A DNA stretch of 64,000 bases, taken from assembly GCF_009882975.1 (NCBI RefSeq), contig NZ_WTUX01000019.1, positions 648,639 through 712,638 on the forward strand, given 5' to 3'. The position numbers and the translations under genes were made by a program. The DNA is from Maritimibacter harenae (GTDB lineage Bacteria; Pseudomonadota; Alphaproteobacteria; Rhodobacterales; Rhodobacteraceae). Under the pieces are notes generated by a model, which worked only from the letters and a program-made list of their open reading frames with translations, ran no database searches and was not told the DNA's origin. Each line of letters opens with the position of its first letter. Within the stretch, counting starts at the first letter, position 1. Positions 35,296 to 44,219 of the stretch are shown here, one piece after another.

Positions 35296-36513
35296 TTACT
35301 CCGCCAGGTTAATTTTCTGACCGTCGCGCAGCTGGCTCAGGCCCGCCGCCACGATGGTGCGGCCTTCGAGCGCGGCGTCCGCGATCTCGATCCGGGTGCC
35401 GTCGGCCCATTCGCGCACCGGCTCCACGTCCACGCGCTCCAGCCGGTCGCCGTCGATGGCGAGGACGTAGGCGCCGTTCGAGTCGCGGCGCAGGGCGGCC
35501 ACCGGGACCGACAACGCGTCTTCCTTGCGGTCGAGCGCGATCTGGCCGGAAGCGAACATGCCCCCGCGCAGCTGGCCGCCGGGATTGCCCAGGGTCACGA
35601 AGACGGGGAGCATGCGCGAGCCTTCGATCGCCATCGGGCTGATGCGTTCCACTTCGCCGTCGAAAATGCGGTCGCCGAAGCCCTCGACCTTGAGCGCAAC
35701 ACGCTGGCCGGCCGCGATCTCGGCGGAGCGCGAAACGGGCACGGTGGCCTCGAACTCGAGCGAGGCGAGATCGACGATTGTGAAAAGCGGCGACCCGGTG
35801 CCGACGAAGGCGCCCGCGTCGACCTGCCGTTCCGCGATCACGCCGTCGAACGGCGCGGTGACGGTGGCCTTCTCAAGCGCCGTGCGCGCAGTTTCCACCG
35901 CGGTTTCCTGCGCGGCGAGCTGCGCGCGCACCTGTTCCAGCCCGGTGCGCGCCTGGTCCAGCGCGTTGGGGGCCGCGAGGTCGCGTTCGACCAGCGTCTG
36001 CGTGCGTTCGAAATCGGTCTGGGCCTGCGACACCTGGGCGCGCGTGGCCTCGGCGTTGGATTGGGCCTGGGCGAGCTGGTTGGTGAGGGCGGCGACGTCG
36101 AACTGGGCAAGCGTCTCGCCCTCCGACACGGCGTCGCCCGCGCGCACGTTCACGTCGACGAGCCGGGCCGAAACCTCGGCCGACAGGTGGACCTGGCGGG
36201 CGGGCGTGAGCGAGCCGGTCACGCGCAGCGTGTCGGTGAGGGTACGCGGTTCCACCGTTTCGACCTCGAAGGCCGCGAGGCGGGTGATGGGTTCTGACGG
36301 GGCTTCCGGCTCTTCTTCGGCGACCGGCATGGGCGGTTCGGGCAGGAGGCCGTTCTCCTGGGCGTAGTAGTAGCCGCCACCGGCCGCGGCGATGAGCAGA
36401 AGGAGCACGATCCAGGGCCACTTGCGCCGCTTCGGTTTCTCACCGGCGGCGATCGCCTCGGCGCGGGCCTTCTCACGTTTCTTCATGGCCCAATCAGGCT
36501 TGGGGTTCTGCAT
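35296..36513 (-). CDS. RND efflux periplasmic adaptor (membrane fusion protein)
   Basis: A 405-residue adaptor. A cytoplasmic basic start (KKREKARAEAIAAGEKPKRR) leads into a membrane anchor (WPWIVLLLLIAAAGG). Then come a lipoyl-like half motif (VRAGDAVSEGETLAQFD), a long alpha-hairpin rich in Ala and Gln (TNQLAQAQSNAEATRAQVSQ) and the second lipoyl half (APFDGVIAERQVDAGAFVG). It bridges the permease and the outer-membrane channel. ATG 36513 starts 2 bp after the regulator stop. Confidence 0.93.
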   Translation of the reverse strand: MQNPKPDWAMKKREKARAEAIAAGEKPKRRKWPWIVLLLLIAAAGGGYYYAQENGLLPEPPMPVAEEEPEAPSEPITRLAAFEVETVEPRTLTDTLRVTGSLTPARQVHLSAEVSARLVDVNVRAGDAVSEGETLAQFDVAALTNQLAQAQSNAEATRAQVSQAQTDFERTQTLVERDLAAPNALDQARTGLEQVRAQLAAQETAVETARTALEKATVTAPFDGVIAERQVDAGAFVGTGSPLFTIVDLASLEFEATVPVSRSAEIAAGQRVALKVEGFGDRIFDGEVERISPMAIEGSRMLPVFVTLGNPGGQLRGGMFASGQIALDRKEDALSVPVAALRRDSNGAYVLAIDGDRLERVDVEPVREWADGTRIEIADAALEGRTIVAAGLSQLRDGQKINLAE

Positions 36514-36515
36514 GT

Positions 36516-36989
36516 TCACGTCGGTTGCTCCGTCTTGAGGCCGCGGCGCTGTGCGCGTGCGTTCCAATCGTCGAGAAAGTCGGCCGAGGCGCGGAAGAAC
36601 TCCGCGAATTCGGAGACCCGTTCCTGCGCGCCGCGCCGGTCGGCCGGGAATTCGCGCGCGCTTTGTTCCATCAGTTCGGCCCGGTTGCGGAACCGCTGGG
36701 CCATGCCCGACAGCATGTTCTCGGCCGGGTTGGTCACGGCCTGGTAGCTGTCGGCGCGCGACCCGATCGTGGCGACGCGCCGGAGCGCGCCCTTGTCTGC
36801 GAGGTGCCGGCAGTTGGTCGAGGCCGACGCCTTGGAGATCTTCAGCGCCTCGGTGATCTCGGCCAGCGTGCGCGGCTCGCCCTCGATGATGAGGTAGCCG
36901 AGAATCTGGCCGGCGATCCGGGGAAGGCCGTCCTCCTGGGTCATGAAGCCCATCTGCTCGATGAAATTGTCGATCGGATCACGTGTCAT
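36516..36989 (-). CDS. GbsR/MarR-type transcriptional repressor of the efflux operon
   Basis: A 157-residue winged-helix protein of the GbsR branch of MarR. IEQMGFMTQEDGLPRIAGQI opens the dimerisation part, then LAEITEALKISKASASTNCR is the recognition helix-turn-helix. The C-terminal helices are long and charged. It is first in the operon, with a palindromic operator in its own leader (37019-37047), so it is probably an autoregulated repressor relieved by a pump substrate. ATG 36989 was preferred to a more upstream in-frame start at 37025 that would overlap the operator. Confidence 0.88.
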   Translation of the reverse strand: MTRDPIDNFIEQMGFMTQEDGLPRIAGQILGYLIIEGEPRTLAEITEALKISKASASTNCRHLADKGALRRVATIGSRADSYQAVTNPAENMLSGMAQRFRNRAELMEQSAREFPADRRGAQERVSEFAEFFRASADFLDDWNARAQRRGLKTEQPT

Positions 36990-37018
36990 GGGGCGCCATA
37001 TAGGGCGGTCCGGGCTTT

Positions 37019-37047
37019 CGTTCAATCAGAATTGAACGTATTGAACG
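37019..37047. promoter_or_regulatory. Operator with three ATTGAACG half-sites upstream of the efflux operon
   Basis: A perfect 20-bp palindrome CGTTCAAT-CAGA-ATTGAACG (37019-37038) is followed after 1 bp by another direct half-site ATTGAACG (37040-37047). It lies 30-58 bp before the repressor start codon and 136 bp before ilvD, the divergent gene. Confidence 0.75.
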
Positions 37048-37182
37048 AAATGATTTCGCACCGCGCGGGCTTGTGCGCCGGTGGGGCCGGCCGGTCCGCG
37101 GCAGCCTGTCACGCGCCTTTGTCATTGCCGCCGCGTCGGCAAGGTCGTAGACAAGCGGCCGTTGTGCGCGAAGGAGACATGC

Positions 37183-39024
37183 ATGCCTTATTACCGTTCC
37201 CGCCGTTCCACTCATGGCCGCAACATGGCCGGTGCCCGTGGTCTGTGGCGCGCGACAGGCATGACCGACGACGATTTCGGCAAGCCGATCATCGCGGTGG
37301 TCAACAGCTTCACCCAGTTCGTCCCCGGCCACGTCCACCTCAAGGACCTGGGTCAGCTGGTGGCGGGCGAGATCGAGAAGGCCGGCGGGGTCGCCAAGGA
37401 ATTCAACACCATCGCGGTGGACGACGGCATCGCGATGGGCCATGACGGCATGCTCTATTCGCTGCCCTCGCGCGAGATCATCGCCGACAGCGTGGAATAC
37501 ATGGTCAACGCGCATTGCGCGGACGCGATGGTCTGCATCTCGAACTGCGACAAGATCACGCCGGGCATGCTGATGGCCGCGATGCGGCTCAACATCCCCG
37601 TGATCTTCGTCTCCGGCGGCCCGATGGAGGCCGGTAAGGTCACGGTCAACGATCTCGAGAAGGCCGTGGACCTGGTCGACGCGATGGTCGCGGCCGCCGA
37701 CGACCAGTATACCGACGAACAGGTCGCGGAATTCGAACAGAATGCCTGCCCGACCTGTGGGTCCTGCTCGGGCATGTTCACCGCAAACTCGATGAACTGC
37801 CTCGCCGAAGCGCTCGGGCTCGCGCTGCCCGGCAATGGTTCGATGCTTGCCACCCATGCCGACCGCGAGCGGCTGTTCCGCGAGGCGGGGCGCAAGATCG
37901 TCGAGATCACCAAGCTGCATTACGAGGTCGAGGACGAAGGCTACCTCCCGCGCGAGATCGCGACCTTCGAGGCCTTCGAGAACGCCATGTCGCTCGACAT
38001 CGCGATGGGCGGGTCGACGAACACGGTGCTCCACCTTCTGGCCATCGCGCACGAGGGAAAAGTGCCATTCACGATGGACGATATCGACCGCTTGAGCCGC
38101 AAGGTGCCGGTTTTGTGCAAGGTGGCCCCGGCCAAGGACGACGTCCACATGGAGGACGTGCACCGCGCCGGCGGCATCATGGGGATCCTGGGCGAGATGC
38201 TGCGCGGCGGGCTTCTGCACGGCGACGCGCGCACGGTCCACACGGGCTCGATGTCCGAGGCGATCGCCAAGTGGGACGTCATGGTGTCCAACGACCCGGC
38301 GACCGAAACCTTCTACAAGGCGGCCCCGGGCGGCGTGCGCACCACGCAGGCGTTCTCGACCGAGAACCGCTACAAGGAGCTCGACCGGGATCGCGAAGGC
38401 GGGGTGATCCGCACGGTGGAGCATGCCTTCAGCCAGGATGGCGGGCTCGCCGTGCTCTTCGGCAACATCGCCGAGAATGGCTGCATCGTGAAAACCGCCG
38501 GCGTTGACGATTCGATCCTGAAGTTCACCGGCAAGGCGCGGGTGTTCGAGAGCCAGGACGCGGCCGTGAACGGCATCCTCACCGGCGAGGTGAGCGAAGG
38601 CGAGGTCGTGATCATCCGCTACGAGGGACCGCAGGGCGGGCCGGGGATGCAGGAGATGCTCTACCCGACCAGCTACCTGAAATCGAAGGGCCTGGGCAAA
38701 GCCTGCGCGCTCCTGACCGACGGGCGCTTCTCGGGCGGCACCTCGGGCCTGTCGATCGGGCACGTGAGCCCGGAAGCCGCGGAGGGCGGGCTGATCGGGC
38801 TGGTGGAGACCGGCGACACGATCGAGATCGACATCCCGAACCGCACGATCAACCTGGCCGTCGAGGACAACGTTCTTGCCGCGCGCCGCGAGGCCAAGGG
38901 CCCGCTGCCGTGGAAGCCGGCCGCGCCGCGCAAGAGGGCAGTGTCGACCGCGCTCAAGGCCTACGCGCTGCTCGCCTCTTCGGCGAACCGCGGCGGCGTA
39001 CGGATCCTGCCCGGCGAGGAGTGA
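37183..39024 (+). CDS. ilvD: Dihydroxy-acid dehydratase
   Basis: A 613-residue enzyme of valine, leucine and isoleucine synthesis that dehydrates 2,3-dihydroxy acids to 2-keto acids. The Fe-S ligands are seen in [13 protein letters not shown] and [11 protein letters not shown], and [20 protein letters not shown] is the active-site signature near the C-terminus. The length agrees with E. coli IlvD (616 aa). ATG 37183 has AAGGAG 6 bases ahead. It is monocistronic, followed by a repeat element at 39101. Confidence 0.97.
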   Translation: MPYYRSRRSTHGRNMAGARGLWRATGMTDDDFGKPIIAVVNSFTQFVPGHVHLKDLGQLVAGEIEKAGGVAKEFNTIAVDDGIAMGHDGMLYSLPSREIIADSVEYMVNAHCADAMVCISNCDKITPGMLMAAMRLNIPVIFVSGGPMEAGKVTVNDLEKAVDLVDAMVAAADDQYTDEQVAEFEQNACPTCGSCSGMFTANSMNCLAEALGLALPGNGSMLATHADRERLFREAGRKIVEITKLHYEVEDEGYLPREIATFEAFENAMSLDIAMGGSTNTVLHLLAIAHEGKVPFTMDDIDRLSRKVPVLCKVAPAKDDVHMEDVHRAGGIMGILGEMLRGGLLHGDARTVHTGSMSEAIAKWDVMVSNDPATETFYKAAPGGVRTTQAFSTENRYKELDRDREGGVIRTVEHAFSQDGGLAVLFGNIAENGCIVKTAGVDDSILKFTGKARVFESQDAAVNGILTGEVSEGEVVIIRYEGPQGGPGMQEMLYPTSYLKSKGLGKACALLTDGRFSGGTSGLSIGHVSPEAAEGGLIGLVETGDTIEIDIPNRTINLAVEDNVLAARREAKGPLPWKPAAPRKRAVSTALKAYALLASSANRGGVRILPGEE

Positions 39025-39100
39025 CCGGGCTGCCAGGCGGTGCGGGCTGTCGCCCGCGCCGGTCGAGCCGCGCAAACCGGTCCCCGGTTTTCGCGGCGGC

Positions 39101-39163
39101 GGGGGGCCAGCCCCCGTCGCGCCGGGGGCGCGACTCCCCCGGCGTATTTGGGGAACGGTGAGA
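39101..39163 (+). repeat. Extragenic GTATTT-tailed hairpin element, copy C
   Basis: GGGGG-CCAG-CCCCC (39102-39115) and a second GC-rich dyad (CGCGCCGGGGGCGCG region, about 39118-39132) precede the tail CTCCCCCGGCGTATTT then GGGGAACGGTGAGA (39134-39163). It lies between ilvD and the ABC exporter gene. The tail diverges slightly from the other two copies. Confidence 0.7.
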
Positions 39164-39224
39164 GGGCGGACTTGTCCGTCGTGGCCGCGAAGGCTATCTC
39201 ACGGCTGAAGATTGGGAAGGACAC

Positions 39225-41009
39225 ATGGCCGCGCAGACGAACGAAGAGAGGGCGAAATCCCGCAAGATCGGCGCGCTGGGAGGCCTGTGGCCGTTCCTCG
39301 CCCCCTACAAGCTGCTGCTGGTCGCCGCGATCCTGGCGCTCATCTTCACCGCCGCGATTTCGCTGATCATGCCGCTGGCCGTGCGCCGGGTGATCGACGG
39401 ATTCGCGAGTTCTGCCGATGCGCTGCTCGACAAGTACTTCCTGGCCGCGATGGCGATCGCCGCGCTCCTGGCGCTGGGCACCGGGCTGCGCTACTACCTT
39501 GTCACCCGGTTGGGCGAACGGGTGGTGGCCGACATCCGCGAGGCCGTGTTCGCGCGCATGATCGGGATGAGCCCGGCGTTCTACGAGAAGATCATGACCG
39601 GCGAGGTTCTGAGCCGGATCACCACCGACACGACGCTGATCCTGTCGGTGATCGGGTCGTCCGTGTCGGTCGCCCTGCGCAACATGCTGATCTTCGCGGG
39701 CGGGCTGGTGATGCTGTTGCTCACCTCGGCCAAGCTGACCGGACTGGTCCTGTTGATCGTGCCGGTCGTGTTGGTGCCGATCATCGTGCTGGGGCGGCGG
39801 ATGCGGGTTCTGAGCCGCGAGAACCAGGACTGGATCGCGCGCTCCTCGGGCAAGGCGTCCGAGGCGCTGTTGTCGGTGCAGACCGTGCAGGCCTTCACCC
39901 ATGAAGAGCCGTCGCAGGAGGCCTTCGTCGAGGTCACCGAGGAAAGCTACCGCTCGGCGCGCAAGCGGATCACCACGCGCGCGCTCATGACGGTCATCGT
40001 GATCACCCTGATCTTCTCGGGCGTGGTCGGCGTGCTCTGGATCGGGGCGCGCGACGTGCGGGCCGACGAGATGTCGATCGGCGCGCTGGTGCAGTTCGTG
40101 ATCTACGCGATCATGGTCGCGGGCGCCGTGGGCGCGCTGTCGGAGATCTGGTCGGAGCTGCAGCGCGCCGCGGGCGCGACGGAGCGGCTGGTCGAGCTTC
40201 TGCGCGCCGAGGACGAGGTGAACGACCCGGATGCGCCCAGGCACCTGCCCGAACCGGTGAGGGGCGAGATCGCGTTCCGCGACGTGTCGTTCCGCTATCC
40301 CGCGCGGCCCGATCACCTGGCGCTCGATCATGCCTCTCTGGAGGTGAAGCCCGGGGAGACCGTGGCGCTGGTCGGGCCATCGGGGGCCGGCAAGTCGACC
40401 ATCATCCAGCTCTTGCAACGGTTCTACGATCCCAACGAGGGCACGGTCGAGATCGACGGCGTCGACCTGCGCGCGCTCGAGCGCTCGGAATTCCGCCGGC
40501 ACGTGGCGCTCGTGCCGCAGGACGCGGTGATCTTCGCCGACACCGCGCGCGAGAACATCCGCTTCGGTCGGCCGGAAGCATCGGACGCCGAGGTCGAGGC
40601 GGCGGCCGAGGCCGCGGCGGCACATGATTTCCTGGTGAAACTGCCGGACGGCTACGACAGCTACGTGGGCGAGCGCGGCGTCATGCTTTCGGGCGGGCAG
40701 AAGCAGCGCATCGCGATCGCCCGTGCGATCCTGCGCGACGCGCCGATCCTGCTCCTGGACGAGGCGACGAGTGCGCTCGATGCCGAGAGCGAACGGCTGG
40801 TCCAGTCGGCCGTCGACGAGATGGCCAAGGGGCGCACCACGATCATCATCGCGCACCGGCTTGCGACCGTGAAGAAGGCCGACCGGATCGTGGTCTTCGA
40901 GGACGGCCGGATCGTGGCCCAGGGCACGCATGACGAGCTCGTGGCAGAGGGGGGACTCTACGCCCGGCTGGCGCGGCTGCAGTTCACCGACGGGATCGCG
41001 GCGGAGTAA
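39225..41009 (+). CDS. ABC exporter, fused permease and ATPase (MsbA/LmrA type)
   Basis: A 594-residue half-transporter. Six membrane helices (about residues 20-300, first LLLVAAILALIFTAAISLIM) precede an ATPase domain with Walker A GPSGAGKS, signature LSGGQKQRIAIARAIL, Walker B ILLLDEA and the H-loop IIIAHRL. It should act as a homodimer exporting lipids, peptides or drugs, and the substrate cannot be read from the sequence. AAGGACAC precedes ATG 39225. The acyl-CoA synthetase gene follows on the same strand after 106 bp. Confidence 0.93.
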   Translation: MAAQTNEERAKSRKIGALGGLWPFLAPYKLLLVAAILALIFTAAISLIMPLAVRRVIDGFASSADALLDKYFLAAMAIAALLALGTGLRYYLVTRLGERVVADIREAVFARMIGMSPAFYEKIMTGEVLSRITTDTTLILSVIGSSVSVALRNMLIFAGGLVMLLLTSAKLTGLVLLIVPVVLVPIIVLGRRMRVLSRENQDWIARSSGKASEALLSVQTVQAFTHEEPSQEAFVEVTEESYRSARKRITTRALMTVIVITLIFSGVVGVLWIGARDVRADEMSIGALVQFVIYAIMVAGAVGALSEIWSELQRAAGATERLVELLRAEDEVNDPDAPRHLPEPVRGEIAFRDVSFRYPARPDHLALDHASLEVKPGETVALVGPSGAGKSTIIQLLQRFYDPNEGTVEIDGVDLRALERSEFRRHVALVPQDAVIFADTARENIRFGRPEASDAEVEAAAEAAAAHDFLVKLPDGYDSYVGERGVMLSGGQKQRIAIARAILRDAPILLLDEATSALDAESERLVQSAVDEMAKGRTTIIIAHRLATVKKADRIVVFEDGRIVAQGTHDELVAEGGLYARLARLQFTDGIAAE

Positions 41010-41115
41010 CGTGGCGGCGTGGGGCAGGTTGCCCCCAACGTCAATCTTGCGGCGAAGGAGCAAAAGCCCCATTTTCAACGAAATCACGCCGATCAACGGC
41101 GCCTGGGGAGGATCA

Positions 41116-43014
41116 ATGGGACGTTACCAATTCAGCTCGCTCGAAGCGCGAAACGAGATCGAGGCCGAGAAGCCGTGGAGCGATCGGCGCCTGCCGACCA
41201 CGATCTACGACCTGCTGTCGGATACGGTCGACAAGTTCGGTGATCGCGACGCGCTGTCGTTCCAGATCGAAAGCGGCCCCAAGGACAAGAAGGAAACGCT
41301 GAGCTGGCGTGAGCTGCACGACAAATCGGTGCAGACCGCGAACCTGTTCCGCTCCCTCGGGATCGGGCAGAACGATGTCGTCGCCTATGTCCTGCCGAAT
41401 GCGAACGAAACGGTAATGACGCTGCTGGGCGGGGCCATCGCCGGGATCGTCGCGCCGATCAACCCGCTTCTGGAGCCGGAACAGATCGCCTCGATCCTGC
41501 GCCAGACCGGGGCGAAGGTCGTCGTGACGCTCCAAGGCTTCCCCAAGACGGACGTGGCCGAGAAGGTCCACAAGGCGATCGAGGATGCGCCGGACGTGGC
41601 CCACGTGCTCGAGATCGACCTGAACCGTTACCTCACGCCGCCCAAGAAATGGATCGTGCCGCTCATCCGGCCGAAGGTCAGCCCGAAGCATTCCGCCACG
41701 GTGCAGAACTTCAACGCGGCGATCGCGGGGCAGCCCAAGACGTTGACCTTCGAGGACGAGAAGATCGACCGGGTCGCCGCCTATTTCCACACCGGCGGCA
41801 CGACGGGCATGCCCAAGGTCGCCCAGCACAAGTATTCGGGCATCATCTACAACGGCTGGATCGGGGCGAACCTGCTCTTCGACGAGAGCGACGTCCTTCT
41901 GTGTCCGCTGCCGCTGTTCCATGTCTTCGCGGTGCATGTCGTGTTCATGGCCGTGTTGACCGCCGGGTCGCACGTGGTGTTCCCGACTCCCGCCGGCTAC
42001 CGCGGCGACGGGGTGTTCGATAACCTCTGGAAGCTGATCGAGCGTTACGGCGTGACCTTCGTCATCACCGTGCCGACGGCGATCTCCGCGATGATGCAAC
42101 GCCCCGTGGATGCGGACGTGTCGACGCTCAAGGTGGCGTTCTCGGGGTCCGCTCCGCTGCCGCGCGAATTGTTCAACCGCTTCGAGAAGGCGACCGACGT
42201 CAAGATCGTCGAGGGTTACGGCCTGACCGAGGCGACCTGCCTCGTTTCCTGCAACCCGACGGACGGGGTGAAGAAGATCGGATCCGTCGGGATCCCGTTC
42301 CCCTACACGGACGTGAAGATCTACCACTGCGATGCGGACGGAAACGTCACCAAGGAATGCGGCGTGGACGAAGTGGGGGAGATCTGCGTGTCGAACCCCG
42401 GCGTCTATGTCGGCAAGACCTATACCGACGAGACCAAGAACAAGGGGCTCGTGGCGGCCGACAAGTACCTGCGCACCGGCGATCTGGGGCGCATCGACGA
42501 GGACGGCTACCTGTGGATCACGGGCCGGGCCAAGGACATCATCATCCGGGGCGGACACAACATCGACCCCGCCGAGATCGAGGAAGTGCTGGCCGGACAT
42601 GACGCGGTGGCCTTCGTGGGGGCCATCGGCCAGCCGGACCCGGTGGCGGGCGAACTGCCTTGCGTCTTCGTGGAACTGGTCGAGGGGGCGACGGTGACCG
42701 AGGCAGAGCTTCTGGACTACGCCAAGGCCAACATCACCGAGCGCGCGGCCGTGCCGAAGTACATCGAGATCATGGACGAGCTGCCGAAGACCGCCGTGGG
42801 CAAGGTGTTCAAGCCGGACCTGCGCAAATCCTCGATCATGCGTGTCTACAACAAGGCGCTGTCCGAGGCGGGGCATGACGCGCAGGTGGTCGAGGTGGTC
42901 GAGGACAAGACGCGCGGTCTCGTCGCCAAGATCGAAGCGCAGGGCGACGTGGACCGGGCGGCCGTCGAGAAGACGCTGGGCGAATTCACGCGGCCCTTCG
43001 ACTGGGTCAACTGA
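41116..43014 (+). CDS. Acyl-CoA synthetase (AMP-dependent)
   Basis: A 632-residue adenylate-forming enzyme. The AMP-binding loop is YFHTGGTTGMPKVAQH, the A5 motif VEGYGLTEATC, the A7-A8 region YLRTGDLGRIDEDGYLWITG followed by RAKDIIIRGGHNIDP, and the catalytic A10 lysine lies in PKTAVGKVFKPDLR. It activates a carboxylic acid to its CoA thioester. The chain-length preference is not evident, and medium- or long-chain fatty acids are likely from the overall pattern. GGGGAGGATCA precedes ATG 41116. It ends 25 bp before the opposite luxR gene, with a GC hairpin between them (43022-43039). Confidence 0.9.
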   Translation: MGRYQFSSLEARNEIEAEKPWSDRRLPTTIYDLLSDTVDKFGDRDALSFQIESGPKDKKETLSWRELHDKSVQTANLFRSLGIGQNDVVAYVLPNANETVMTLLGGAIAGIVAPINPLLEPEQIASILRQTGAKVVVTLQGFPKTDVAEKVHKAIEDAPDVAHVLEIDLNRYLTPPKKWIVPLIRPKVSPKHSATVQNFNAAIAGQPKTLTFEDEKIDRVAAYFHTGGTTGMPKVAQHKYSGIIYNGWIGANLLFDESDVLLCPLPLFHVFAVHVVFMAVLTAGSHVVFPTPAGYRGDGVFDNLWKLIERYGVTFVITVPTAISAMMQRPVDADVSTLKVAFSGSAPLPRELFNRFEKATDVKIVEGYGLTEATCLVSCNPTDGVKKIGSVGIPFPYTDVKIYHCDADGNVTKECGVDEVGEICVSNPGVYVGKTYTDETKNKGLVAADKYLRTGDLGRIDEDGYLWITGRAKDIIIRGGHNIDPAEIEEVLAGHDAVAFVGAIGQPDPVAGELPCVFVELVEGATVTEAELLDYAKANITERAAVPKYIEIMDELPKTAVGKVFKPDLRKSSIMRVYNKALSEAGHDAQVVEVVEDKTRGLVAKIEAQGDVDRAAVEKTLGEFTRPFDWVN

Positions 43015-43021
43015 TCGGCGG

Positions 43022-43039
43022 GGCGCCCGCCCGGGCGCC
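43022..43039. terminator. Possible bidirectional terminator between convergent genes
   Basis: A compact GC hairpin (GGCGCCC and GGGCGCC arms) sits exactly between the acyl-CoA synthetase stop and the luxR stop. No T tract follows on either side, so its role as terminator is uncertain. Confidence 0.35.
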
Positions 43040-43651
43040 TCAGATCAAGCGATAATCCTTGGCGCGCTGGATGGCTTCGGCCGTCGTGCGCGCGAAGAGT
43101 TTGCCGCGTGCCGTCGTCAGGCGGGCCTTGAGCGCACTTTCCGATATGCCCAGCCGCGCGGCCCCCGCCGCGTAGCGGTCGCCATCCGCGATGACCTGGA
43201 GCGCCTCGCGCTCGGCGGGCGTGAGGTGGTCGGGGGGCTTGGTTTCGTGGTGCAGCCGCAGGACGATGCCGGTGATTGCCGAGATTTCCTCGTCGTCGAA
43301 TTCCCGGTCATTGCGCGCGAGGCCCGCGATCGTGCGCAGCGTGAGTGGTCCGCAGGACACGCAAACGCCGTAGCCCAGCCCGAACTCTGCTGCCTCGTTC
43401 ATGATCCCGAACGGGTCGGGCAGGTCGATGTCGCTCCACCGTGTCGCGCCACTGTGGGCCAGACCCCAGGCGATCATCGGGTCGCGCAGGGCGTAGGCGT
43501 TGCGCGTGTAATGGTCCATCCACGCAGGATCATACGTCTGGAACATCATGAGGGGCGCCGCGAAGCGGAAGTGAAGCCCCAGTACGTAGCCGGCCGGGGC
43601 GAGCTCCCCCAGTTCGTTCAGCAATGCGTCGATGATCTGATTCCGGCCCAT
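43040..43651 (-). CDS. LuxR-family quorum-sensing-type regulator with intact autoinducer-binding residues
   Basis: A 203-residue protein. The N-terminal autoinducer domain has Trp44, Tyr48, Asp57, Pro58 and Trp72, in the same spacing as TraR residues W57, Y61, D70, P71 and W85 that contact acyl-homoserine lactone. The C-terminal HTH (LTPAEREALQVIADGDRYAAGAARLGISES in two pieces) is of the LuxR/GerE type, though shorter and less canonical. No luxI-type synthase is in the window, so it is a solo here. It is divergent from a small membrane-protein gene. Confidence 0.88.
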   Translation of the reverse strand: MGRNQIIDALLNELGELAPAGYVLGLHFRFAAPLMMFQTYDPAWMDHYTRNAYALRDPMIAWGLAHSGATRWSDIDLPDPFGIMNEAAEFGLGYGVCVSCGPLTLRTIAGLARNDREFDDEEISAITGIVLRLHHETKPPDHLTPAEREALQVIADGDRYAAGAARLGISESALKARLTTARGKLFARTTAEAIQRAKDYRLI

Positions 43652-43831
43652 GATTCCAAGTTAGTTATGCGGTGCAGGTGGTTACAACCGTCTACCGCGC
43701 GCCATGGCAGGGCTGCACGGGGGCATGAAAGGCCGAGGTGGCGTGCAAGGGCCGGCCGGGCAGGGTTGTGCAGAGCGGGTCGGGGTCCTTATGTAGGCGC
43801 TCACGCGAGACAGGATGCGAGGATACGGGCA

Positions 43832-44200
43832 ATGCGCAACGCGGCACTCACGCTTGGCGTGATCGGGGGACTGATCGCGATGGTGGTCGGCTTCTTCAGC
43901 TACGGTTACACCGAGGTCACGGCGCGCCATGCCGAGATCGGCGAGGCGTTCGGATTCGTCCAGAACGAGCAGTTGATCCGCGTGTCGAGCTTTCTTGCAC
44001 CGCTCCTGGCGATCGCGGGCGGCGCGATGGCGCGGATCCGGGCTCTCTGGGGCGGCATCCTGATGCTTCTGGCGGGGGCGCTGATCTACCATGCCTTCGG
44101 CTTCGGCGTCTTCACCATGTTCCCGATCGGGTTCTGCCTTGTGGGCGGTCTTCTCGCGATCGCGGCCGGCCGGCCGGATGAGCCGAAATCGCATTTCTGA
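43832..44200 (+). CDS. Small membrane protein of unknown function (122 aa)
   Basis: A 122-residue protein with about four hydrophobic helices (LTLGVIGGLIAMVVGFFSYGY; VSSFLAPLLAIAGGAMA; GGILMLLAGALIYHAFG; MFPIGFCLVGGLLAIAAG, written as separate segments). A short charged loop after the first helix (ARHAEIGEAFG) follows. It resembles DUF4064-like small integral membrane proteins but no function is known. AGGATACGGG precedes ATG 43832. It lies divergent to luxR over 180 bp and just ahead of the opposite sugar transferase end (19 bp). Any link with quorum sensing is inference. Confidence 0.65.
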   Translation: MRNAALTLGVIGGLIAMVVGFFSYGYTEVTARHAEIGEAFGFVQNEQLIRVSSFLAPLLAIAGGAMARIRALWGGILMLLAGALIYHAFGFGVFTMFPIGFCLVGGLLAIAAGRPDEPKSHF

Positions 44201-44219
44201 CGGTGTTGCGTCTTTGGTC

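Noticed and set aside
32155..36297. Plus-strand open frame of 1380 codons across the RND genes
   Set aside because: It is a shadow of the permease and adaptor genes, with Arg/Asp/His-rich low-complexity translation and no motifs.
38961..41096. Minus-strand open frame opposite the ABC exporter
   Set aside because: A shadow of the exporter gene, whose Walker and signature motifs prove the plus-strand frame.
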